Below are positions 57,073-64,000 of a stretch of DNA of 64,000 bases, piece after piece. The number at the start of each line of letters is the position of its first letter. Positions within the stretch are counted from its first letter, which is position 1. The translations under genes and the position numbers were made by a program. The notes under the pieces are model-generated. The model saw only the letters and a program-made list of their open reading frames with translations, searched no databases and was not told where the DNA came from. The DNA lies in assembly GCF_002259485.1 (NCBI RefSeq), contig NZ_NPGA01000020.1:496001-560000 (forward strand), written 5' to 3'. The stretch comes from Rhodococcus sp. 14-1411-2a (lineage in GTDB: Bacteria; Actinomycetota; Actinomycetes; Mycobacteriales; Mycobacteriaceae).

Positions 57073-58626
57073 TTACAGGAAGTTCCCGGCACGCGCAGCC
57101 AGGTCGAGAACGGGCTGCGGGAAGACTCCGAGGGCCACGGTGACCACCACCGAGACCCCGATCGCGCACGACACCGACGCCGTCGGCCGCACGATCGTGG
57201 CGGTCCGCTCTCCTGGATCGGTGAAGAACATCAGCACGATCACCCGCACGTAGAAGAACGCTGCAATCGCGCTGCACACCACTCCGACCACGACCAGTGC
57301 CGCTCCCCCAGCGCCCGAGGCAGCGCTGAACACCGCGAACTTGCCGATGAACCCACTGGTGAGTGGAATGCCGGCGAACGAGAGCAGGAACAACCCGAAC
57401 ACTGCCGCGACCAGCGGTGAGCGACGGCCGATTCCGGCCCACCGTTCCAGATCGCTCACTTCACCGCGTTCGTCGCGCGCCAACCCGATGATCGCGAACC
57501 CTCCGAGAGTGCTGAAGGCATAGGCCAGCAGATAGAACATTGTGGCCGACACACCGGAATCACCCACATCACCCAGTGCCGTCACTCCGGTGAGGATGAA
57601 TCCGGTGTGCGCGACGGACGAGTACGCCAGCATCCGTTTGACATCGGTCTGCGTCACCGCGACAACGGAACCCAGCACCATGGTCGCGATGGCCACGACC
57701 CACAGCATCGGCCGCCAACTCGATTCGAGACCGGGAAGCGCCACCCCGAAGATGCGAAGAATCGCACCGAACGCCGCGACCTTGGTCACCGTGGCCATCA
57801 GAGCTGTCACCGGAGTGGGGGCACCCTGGTAGACGTCGGGAATCCACGAATGAAACGGCACAGCACCGACCTTGAACAACAGACCCACCGCGAGCAGGGC
57901 GGTTCCGATCAGCGCGAGCGATCTGCCCTGACCGTCCACCGCGATCGCGTCGGCGATGCCGTCCAACCGAACGGTTCCGGCGTACCCGTACAGGAAGGCA
58001 ACCCCGAACAGAAAGAATGCGGACGAGAACGCGCCCAGCAGAAAGTATTTGAGGGCAGCTTCCTGCGAGAGCAACCGACGTCGTCGGGCCAGTCCGCAGA
58101 GCAGATACAGCGGCAACGACAACACCTCCAGCGCCACGAACATCGTCAACAGATCCGTGGACGCCGGAAACAGCAACATGCCGCCGATCGCGAACATCGC
58201 CAGAGGAAACACCTCGGTCTGGGCGACGCCTGCGTCGATGGCCTCCTTCTCCGCCACGCTGCCCGGAGTGGTCGATGCCTGCGGGGTGAACGAATCGATG
58301 CGACGCTCGGCACCGGCCCCGGTGACTGCAACGGTGCGCTCCGCCAACAGCGCGATCGCCGGAATCGACACCAGCACAATGGTTCCCTGCAGAAACAGCG
58401 TCGGACCGTCGATCGCGACCGCGCCGGACATCGCCGACGCCTCGGTGCCTGCCAGACCCAGGATGGCCGCCAGCGCCGCCACCAGTCCCGCGAGAGCGAG
58501 ACCCACATGCGTGATCCGACGGGCCCGCAGCGGCACGAACGCCTCGACGAGAACACCGAGAACTGCGACCGAGAACACGATCAGCATCGGTGCCAGCAGA
58601 CCGTACTGCACCTCGGGTGTGGTCAT
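57073..58626 (-). CDS. nuoN: NADH-quinone oxidoreductase subunit N
   Basis: NuoN is one of three antiporter-like subunits of respiratory complex I. The 517-residue protein has about fourteen membrane segments and the conserved lysines in LLFKVGAVPFHSWIPDVYQG and VTQTDVKRMLAYSSVAHTG. ATG 58626 overlaps the nuoM stop in an ATGA. It ends the nuo operon. Confidence 0.96.
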   Translation of the reverse strand: MTTPEVQYGLLAPMLIVFSVAVLGVLVEAFVPLRARRITHVGLALAGLVAALAAILGLAGTEASAMSGAVAIDGPTLFLQGTIVLVSIPAIALLAERTVAVTGAGAERRIDSFTPQASTTPGSVAEKEAIDAGVAQTEVFPLAMFAIGGMLLFPASTDLLTMFVALEVLSLPLYLLCGLARRRRLLSQEAALKYFLLGAFSSAFFLFGVAFLYGYAGTVRLDGIADAIAVDGQGRSLALIGTALLAVGLLFKVGAVPFHSWIPDVYQGAPTPVTALMATVTKVAAFGAILRIFGVALPGLESSWRPMLWVVAIATMVLGSVVAVTQTDVKRMLAYSSVAHTGFILTGVTALGDVGDSGVSATMFYLLAYAFSTLGGFAIIGLARDERGEVSDLERWAGIGRRSPLVAAVFGLFLLSFAGIPLTSGFIGKFAVFSAASGAGGAALVVVGVVCSAIAAFFYVRVIVLMFFTDPGERTATIVRPTASVSCAIGVSVVVTVALGVFPQPVLDLAARAGNFL

Positions 58627-60161
58627 CGCTGACCTCCTGAACTGTCGACGATCGTGGATTGCACTGCCGGGGTGATGACATCGAGCGCAGGTTTCGGATA
58701 CACACCGAGCACGATCAGCAACGCGATCAACGGCACCACCACGGCCAGTTCGCGGCGAACGAGATCGGGCACCGTCTCGTTGCCCTCCCGGACCGGCCCG
58801 GTCATGACGCGTTGGTAGAGCCACAGTATGTAGATCGCCGACAGCACGAGGGCTCCGGCGGCCACTATCGCGGCGACTCCGTATCGACCGAACGTGCCGA
58901 TCAGCACGAGGAATTCGCTCACGAACGGGGCGAGGCCGGGTAGCGAGAGCGTGGCGAGTCCCGAGATCAGGAACGTTCCGGCGAGCACCGGTGCCACCTT
59001 CTGCACACCGCCGTAGTCGGCGATCGCTCGTGATCCTCGACGCGACACGAGGAAGCCTGCGATCAAGAACAGTGCGGCCGTGGAGATTCCATGGTTGACC
59101 ATGTACAGCGTGGCACCGGCCTGACTCTGACCGGTCATGGCGAAGATCCCGAGAATGATGAATCCGAAGTGTGAAATCGACGTGTAGGCAATCAGTCTCA
59201 TCATGTCGGTCTGGCCGATCGCCAGTATCGCGCCGTAGACGATGCCGATGACTGCGAGTGTGATGATCCACGGCGCGAACGTCTGCGACGAGCCGGGGAA
59301 CAGTTCGAGACAGAACCGCAGCATCGCGAACGTGCCCACCTTGTCCACCACCGACATCATCAGCACCGCGGTGGCGGGTGTGGACTGCACTGCGGCGTCG
59401 GGTAGCCACGAGTGGAACGGCCACAACGGTGCCTTGATAGCGAACGCGAACATGAAGCCGAGGAACAGTGCGTTCAGAACCGTCGGATCCACACCGAGTC
59501 CGCCCGATGCCGCCGCGTCGGCGATCGCGCGCAGATCGAATGTCCCGCCGTCGAAAGGCCCGTCGGGTCGCGCGGTCACCACGTACAGGCCGATGACGGC
59601 CGCCAACATGACCAGACCGCCGAACAGGTTGTACAACAGGAACTTCACCGCGGCGCGCGTTCGATGCACTCCCCCGAAACCACCGATGAGGAAGTACATC
59701 GGAATCAGCATCGCCTCGAAGAAGATATAGAACAACAACACGTCCAACGCGAGGAACGACACGAGCACCATCGACTCGACCACCAGGATCAACGCCATGT
59801 ACGTGTGCGACACCCGACGGGAGCCGTAATTCGCGACGCGACTGCCGTCGTACCAGCCCGTGACGAGCAGCAAGGGCGTGAGAACGGTGGTGAGCAACAC
59901 CAGGACCAGGCCGATTCCATCGAGTCCGAGGGTGTACCGCGCACCGAAAGCCGCTATCCACGAATGGTCTTCGACGAATTGGTACCGATCACCACCGGAG
60001 TCGAACGACACTGCCAGGGCGACCGACACGGCCAGTGTTCCGGCAGCGAAACCCACTGCGACACTGCGCGCGACGGTCGGGCGAGCGGCGGGCACCAGGG
60101 CGACGACGATCGCACCGAGCATCGGGAGTACCCACAGGACGGTCAACCAGGGAGTCGTCAC
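58623..60161 (-). CDS. nuoM: NADH-quinone oxidoreductase subunit M
   Basis: NuoM (512 residues) is the second proton-pumping antiporter-like subunit. Motifs are [20 protein letters not shown] and [20 protein letters not shown], with the proton-path lysine and the glutamate of the family. GTG 60161 overlaps the nuoL stop (GTGA), so it is coupled to nuoL. A reading continuing to 61355 lies over nuoL and is not real. Confidence 0.96.
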   Translation of the reverse strand: MTTPWLTVLWVLPMLGAIVVALVPAARPTVARSVAVGFAAGTLAVSVALAVSFDSGGDRYQFVEDHSWIAAFGARYTLGLDGIGLVLVLLTTVLTPLLLVTGWYDGSRVANYGSRRVSHTYMALILVVESMVLVSFLALDVLLFYIFFEAMLIPMYFLIGGFGGVHRTRAAVKFLLYNLFGGLVMLAAVIGLYVVTARPDGPFDGGTFDLRAIADAAASGGLGVDPTVLNALFLGFMFAFAIKAPLWPFHSWLPDAAVQSTPATAVLMMSVVDKVGTFAMLRFCLELFPGSSQTFAPWIITLAVIGIVYGAILAIGQTDMMRLIAYTSISHFGFIILGIFAMTGQSQAGATLYMVNHGISTAALFLIAGFLVSRRGSRAIADYGGVQKVAPVLAGTFLISGLATLSLPGLAPFVSEFLVLIGTFGRYGVAAIVAAGALVLSAIYILWLYQRVMTGPVREGNETVPDLVRRELAVVVPLIALLIVLGVYPKPALDVITPAVQSTIVDSSGGQR

Positions 60162-62026
60162 AGAGCCACCACCATCAGTACCACGAGAACGGCTCCCGCG
60201 AACATCGCCAGCGCGTACGACCGCACATAGCCCGTCTGCAGCCGCCCGGACCGCGTCGATGCGCCACCGATCGAGCTCCCCACCCCGTCCACGACGGCGT
60301 CGATACCGTTGTCTGCGTGCACCAGTGCGCGCGTGAGTGTCTGCCCTGGCCGCATGAATGCCGCCTCGTTGACGGCATCTCCGTAGAGATCGGCACGTGC
60401 AGCTCGGGTCAGGGGCGAGACATCCTCGGGTGGTGTCGGCGGAACCTCGTTCGCGATGTACTTGCGGTACGCGATGCTCGCACCCACCAGCACGACCACC
60501 AGGACCGCGACGGTGACCACCCAGGCCGGAATCGCGTGCTCCTCGTGTTCCGATCCCACCACCGGTTCCAGCCATGCCTCGAGGCGCCCACCCACCGCGA
60601 GGAAGGCTCCCGACGCCACCGAGCCGACGGCCAACACGATCATCGGGACGGTCATCGTCGCCGTCGCCTCGTGCGGATGTGCCTGCGCGGACCAGCGTTT
60701 CGGACCGAAGAACGTCAACAGCATCACCCGAGTCATGTAGAAGGCCGTCAGCCCTGCACCGAGCAATGTCACGCAGCCGAGAATCGGACCTGCCACTCCC
60801 TCGGCGGCGAATGCAACCTCGATGATCGGATCCTTGGCGAAGAAGCCGGAGAACGGCGGCAGTCCGATGATCGCGAGATAGCCGAGGCCGAACGTGACGA
60901 ACGTGATCGGCATCGCGGCGCGGAGTCCACCGAACTGTCGCATGTCGGTCTCGTCGTTCATCGCGTGCATCACCGAGCCCGCGCCCAGGAACAAGCCCGC
61001 TTTGAAGAAGCCGTGCGAGATCAACAGCACGATGGCGTAGGCGTAACCGGAGGGGCCGAGCCCGGCTGCGAGCACCATGTACCCGATCTGACTCATCGTC
61101 GATGCCGCGAGCGCCTTCTTGATGTCGTCCTTCGCACAACCGATGACGGCACCGAACAGCAAGGTGACCGCACCGACGGTGACGGTGGCCGCGCGGGCGG
61201 TGGGCGACGCCTCGAACACCGGTCCGGAGCGAACGATGAGATACACCCCGGCCGTGACCATCGTGGCCGCGTGAATCAGTGCCGACACCGGTGTCGGGCC
61301 CTCCATGGCGTCCCCGAGCCACGATTGCAGCGGCACCTGCGCCGACTTTCCACACGCCGCCAACAGCAACATCAGCGCCATGGCGGTGGCCACCGATTCG
61401 CTCGCCTCGCCGATTCCGGCGAACACGTCGTCGTACTGGACGGAGCCGAAGTTCACGAACATGATCATCAGCGCAACGGCCAGGCCGATGTCACCGACTC
61501 GGTTGACCACGAACGCTTTTCGGGCAGCCGATGCAGCCGACGGCTTGCGCTGCCAGAAGCCGATCAGCAGGTACGACGCCAAACCGACTCCCTCCCACCC
61601 CAGGTAGAGGCCCAGGAAGTTGTCGGCCAGAACCAGCAGCAGCATGGCGGCGAGAAACAGGTTGAGGTACGCGAAGAAGCGCCGCCGCTCGGCGTCGTGG
61701 CTCATGTAGCCGATGGAGTAAACGTGTATGAGCGACCCGACTCCGGTGATCAGCAGGACGAAACAGATCGACAGTTGATCTGCGCGCAAACCGAAGTCGA
61801 CCTGCAGTTCGTCGACCGGAACCCACCGAAACAGGGTCTGGGTGAGCGTCCTGTTCGACTCGTCACGCCCGAGCATCGAGGCGAACACCACCGCGGCCAC
61901 CACGAAAGACGACACCGCTGCCGCCGTCGCGACCAGATGCCCCCAGGAGTTGCAGCGCCGGCCACCGAGCAACAGGAACGCCGCACCGAACGCCGGCAGA
62001 GCCGGAAGAAGCCACAGGATCGACAT
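60158..62026 (-). CDS. nuoL: NADH-quinone oxidoreductase subunit L
   Basis: NuoL (622 residues) is the most distal antiporter-like subunit, with the long lateral helix at its end. Motifs are [36 protein letters not shown] and [20 protein letters not shown]. It lies 13 bases after nuoK and overlaps nuoM. Confidence 0.97.
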   Translation of the reverse strand: MSILWLLPALPAFGAAFLLLGGRRCNSWGHLVATAAAVSSFVVAAVVFASMLGRDESNRTLTQTLFRWVPVDELQVDFGLRADQLSICFVLLITGVGSLIHVYSIGYMSHDAERRRFFAYLNLFLAAMLLLVLADNFLGLYLGWEGVGLASYLLIGFWQRKPSAASAARKAFVVNRVGDIGLAVALMIMFVNFGSVQYDDVFAGIGEASESVATAMALMLLLAACGKSAQVPLQSWLGDAMEGPTPVSALIHAATMVTAGVYLIVRSGPVFEASPTARAATVTVGAVTLLFGAVIGCAKDDIKKALAASTMSQIGYMVLAAGLGPSGYAYAIVLLISHGFFKAGLFLGAGSVMHAMNDETDMRQFGGLRAAMPITFVTFGLGYLAIIGLPPFSGFFAKDPIIEVAFAAEGVAGPILGCVTLLGAGLTAFYMTRVMLLTFFGPKRWSAQAHPHEATATMTVPMIVLAVGSVASGAFLAVGGRLEAWLEPVVGSEHEEHAIPAWVVTVAVLVVVLVGASIAYRKYIANEVPPTPPEDVSPLTRAARADLYGDAVNEAAFMRPGQTLTRALVHADNGIDAVVDGVGSSIGGASTRSGRLQTGYVRSYALAMFAGAVLVVLMVVAL

Positions 62027-62039
62027 CGTTGTTCCCCCG

Positions 62040-62339
62040 TCAGTTCTTCATCAGTGAATTCTCGTCCATGGAGATAGAACGACGAGAACGGAAGATGGCC
62101 ATGATGATGGCCAGGCCCACCACCACCTCGGCAGCGGCGACCACCATGGTGAAGAACGCGAACAACTGCCCGTCGAGATTGCCGTGCATTCGGGAGAACG
62201 TCACGAACGCGAGATTGACTGCGTTGAGCATCAATTCGATGCACATGAACACGATGATGGCGTTGCGCCTGACTATCACGCCTGCCGCGCCGATCGTGAA
62301 CAGCAGAACGGACAGGTAGAGATAGTTCTCCGGATTCAT
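62040..62339 (-). CDS. nuoK: NADH-quinone oxidoreductase subunit K
   Basis: NuoK is a 99-residue, three-helix membrane subunit of complex I that carries two key buried glutamates, here in [19 protein letters not shown] and [19 protein letters not shown] 62339 overlaps the nuoJ stop. Confidence 0.96.
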   Translation of the reverse strand: MNPENYLYLSVLLFTIGAAGVIVRRNAIIVFMCIELMLNAVNLAFVTFSRMHGNLDGQLFAFFTMVVAAAEVVVGLAIIMAIFRSRRSISMDENSLMKN

Positions 62340-63088
62340 CGCTCGTCACGCTCGATCCGAGGATCCGCGAACATGGCATTGACGGAGGACTCGGATTCGG
62401 TTCCGTCGGGCAACAGAGCGCGGCGATCCACCCCGTTGTGGCGGGCGTACACCCCTGGACTCGGCAGCGGTGTCACTCTCGAACCATCGCGGAATCGATC
62501 CCGGGCCATTTCTCGCTGTCCCTTGACCGGCCCCAGAGCTTCCCGGTGCGCCAGAATCATCGCCCCGATGGTGGCAGTGATCAGCAGTGCCCCGGTCAAC
62601 TCGAACGCCCACACGTACTCGACGAAGATCAGCTCGGCCAGGCCCTCGACGTTTCCGGTGGAGTTGACGGCGTCGAGACCGGCGAAGTCGAGCCGACCGT
62701 TCCGGACCGAATCGCGCAGCAGCACCCCGATGATCAACAGCCCGAAACCGATTCCGATGACGACGGCCGCGATGCGGTGCCCGCGCAGGGTTTCGGTCAG
62801 CGACTCCGAGGTGTCGACTCCGACGAGCATCAGCACGAACAGGAACAGCATCATGACCGCACCGGTGTAGACGACGATCTGCACGACACCGAGGAACAAC
62901 GCCCCCTGCGCCATGTAGAAGGTCGCCAGCACCACCATCGTTGCAGCGAGGAACAATGCCGAGTAGACGGCTTTGGTACTCACCACCACGCCGAGTGCAC
63001 CGATGACGGCTACGACGCCGAGGGTCCAGAACTGCACTGCCTCACCGGTGGACGTGGCCTCGAGGGCGAGCTGAGCGATGGCAGTCAT
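62336..63088 (-). CDS. nuoJ: NADH-quinone oxidoreductase subunit J
   Basis: NuoJ (250 residues) has five membrane segments ([20 protein letters not shown] with the conserved region, then [14 protein letters not shown]) and a long hydrophilic C-terminal tail of about 60 residues, as in other actinobacteria. It overlaps nuoI and nuoK by four bases each. Confidence 0.96.
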   Translation of the reverse strand: MTAIAQLALEATSTGEAVQFWTLGVVAVIGALGVVVSTKAVYSALFLAATMVVLATFYMAQGALFLGVVQIVVYTGAVMMLFLFVLMLVGVDTSESLTETLRGHRIAAVVIGIGFGLLIIGVLLRDSVRNGRLDFAGLDAVNSTGNVEGLAELIFVEYVWAFELTGALLITATIGAMILAHREALGPVKGQREMARDRFRDGSRVTPLPSPGVYARHNGVDRRALLPDGTESESSVNAMFADPRIERDER

Positions 63089-63630
63089 CGAACCGGACCG
63101 CCCTCGGTTTCGTTTGTTTTATCGTCGCCGGTGACGATGCCGCGGTAGTAGTCCTCCGCCGAACGGCCCGGAGCCATCGCGTGCGGCGGGGCCACCATGT
63201 CCGGCTCGAGCGGAGCCAGCAGGGAGTCCTTCTCGTAGATCAGATCGGCTCGGTTGTCACCGGCGAGTTCGTACTCGTTGGTCATCGTGAGAGCCCTGGT
63301 CGGGCAGGCCTCCACACACAATCCACACCCGATGCACCGCAGGTAATTGATCTGATAGACCCCGCCGTAGCGCTCACCCGGAGAGAACCTCTCGGTCTCG
63401 GTGTTGTCGGCTCCTTCGACATAGATGGCGTCGGCCGGGCAAGCCCACGCGCACAGTTCGCAACCGATGCACTTCTCGAGACCGTCGGCGTACCGATTGA
63501 GTTGATGACGACCGTGGTAGCGAACCTCCGTCGGCTTCTTCTCCTCCGGATACAACTCAGTCTCGGCCTTCTTGAACATCGTCGCGAAGGTGACTCCGAA
63601 ACCGGCTATGGGACCCAGAAATTCAGGCAT
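63085..63630 (-). CDS. nuoI: NADH-quinone oxidoreductase subunit I (2x[4Fe-4S])
   Basis: NuoI (181 residues) carries clusters N6a and N6b in the two motifs [12 protein letters not shown] and [12 protein letters not shown] and passes electrons towards the quinone. ATG 63630 overlaps the end of nuoH by eight bases; a longer reading to 63792 is inside nuoH and not real. Confidence 0.97.
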   Translation of the reverse strand: MPEFLGPIAGFGVTFATMFKKAETELYPEEKKPTEVRYHGRHQLNRYADGLEKCIGCELCAWACPADAIYVEGADNTETERFSPGERYGGVYQINYLRCIGCGLCVEACPTRALTMTNEYELAGDNRADLIYEKDSLLAPLEPDMVAPPHAMAPGRSAEDYYRGIVTGDDKTNETEGGPVR

Positions 63631-64000
63631 CGGCGTTCTCCTTCGACGAACTGGCGGCAGATGAGCGCACACCGGCGTGCCGGCTCGGGAAAGTCGAGCC
63701 TTTAGTGGGAATGGGAGGTACAGGGAATCCGCCTGCCACAGCGTCGAACTCGGCGACGGGCACACCAGGCGGCACGTTCCGCTCCCGTGCACGCCTGCGC
63801 ACCATCAGCAGCAAAGAACCCAGTACGGCCACCGCGAAGATCATCGACACGACGAACGTGACCAGCGGTACGTCGTAACGATCGGCCCCGAGTACCCGTA
63901 CCGTCGCGATCACCATCACCCAGATCAGGGCAACAGGAATGAGAATCTTCCAGCCAAAGCTCATGAACTGGTCGTAGCGCAGCCTCGGCAGCGTCGAACG
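63623..64000 (-). CDS. nuoH: NADH-quinone oxidoreductase subunit H, C-terminal part
   Basis: NuoH lies at the quinone chamber of complex I. Only the last 125 residues are in the window; the gene runs on past its end. The segment begins [20 protein letters not shown], the conserved end of NuoH, followed by membrane helices ([19 protein letters not shown] and [19 protein letters not shown]) and a 60-residue Pro/Ser-rich tail typical of actinobacteria. Confidence 0.95.
   Translation of the reverse strand, partial: RSTLPRLRYDQFMSFGWKILIPVALIWVMVIATVRVLGADRYDVPLVTFVVSMIFAVAVLGSLLLMVRRRARERNVPPGVPVAEFDAVAGGFPVPPIPTKGSTFPSRHAGVRSSAASSSKENADA

Noticed and set aside
58623-61355. Extension of nuoM to 910 codons
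   Set aside because: The extra part lies over nuoL in a different frame and is Arg/Gly/Asp-rich; GTG 60161 gives the normal NuoM.

Overview
The window is high-GC actinobacterial chromosome. Its gene order (hflX-dapF-miaA ... miaB ... recX-recA ... pspM-pspA-clgR-pgsA-argA-ftsK ... rnj-dapA-thyX ... dapB) follows the Mycobacterium tuberculosis Rv2725c-Rv2773c stretch as I recall it. The extra gluABCD operon, the accessory transport and osmolyte genes and the overall coding style fit Rhodococcus or a close Nocardiaceae relative; the species is not determined. I see no CRISPR array, rRNA or tRNA gene, prophage or insertion sequence, and no gene-free stretch longer than about 300 bases.

Region by region. 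1-5.7 kb: a fructose phosphotransferase locus, with ptsI (cut by the window start) divergent from fruR-fruK-fruA-ptsH; it ends in three tandem 34-bp hairpin repeats. 5.7-14.8 kb: a secreted, membrane-anchored propeller-like protein, then hflX, dapF, miaA, a LigB-like protein, a DUF349 protein, a small membrane protein and miaB. 14.9-18.3 kb: gluABCD, a glutamate-type ABC importer. 18.3-22.3 kb: recX-recA with a LexA box and a PafBC-type promoter, a DUF3046 protein, a glycosyltransferase and a TetR regulator. 22.4-27.9 kb: a lipid kinase, the envelope-stress operon clgR-pspA-pspM plus a 57-residue membrane protein, pgsA, argA and a YciI protein. 27.9-35.9 kb: ftsK, a TIGR03085 protein, a TSUP permease, and thyX-dapA-rnj.

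35.9-45.1 kb is more variable. It holds an orphan ribbon-helix-helix protein behind a dense array of TGACG/CGTCA half-sites, a zwf copy with a one-base frameshift, an AlkZ/YcaQ-like glycosylase, an OFA-family MFS transporter with a 38-residue small subunit, dapB with two conserved neighbours, a lone ABC ATPase and a zinc alcohol dehydrogenase. 45.1-54.4 kb is a tightly packed run on the minus strand: aldehyde dehydrogenase (betB-like), APC transporter, GMC oxidoreductase (betA-like), a cNMP/CBS/nucleotidyltransferase protein and an 892-residue GH63-like glycosidase. This looks like choline uptake and oxidation to glycine betaine, possibly coupled to sugar-osmolyte turnover. 54.6-57.1 kb: small accessory genes. 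57.1-64 kb: the distal half of the complex I operon, nuoH-I-J-K-L-M-N, translationally coupled by 4-base overlaps.

Most of the window is conserved housekeeping. The points most worth a second look are the zwf frameshift, the RHH operator array, the betaine/GH63/sensor cluster, the PTS hairpin repeats, the shared palindromic -35 element at ptsI/fruR, and the small membrane protein after pspM. I did not find a clear-cut undescribed defence or mobile system.
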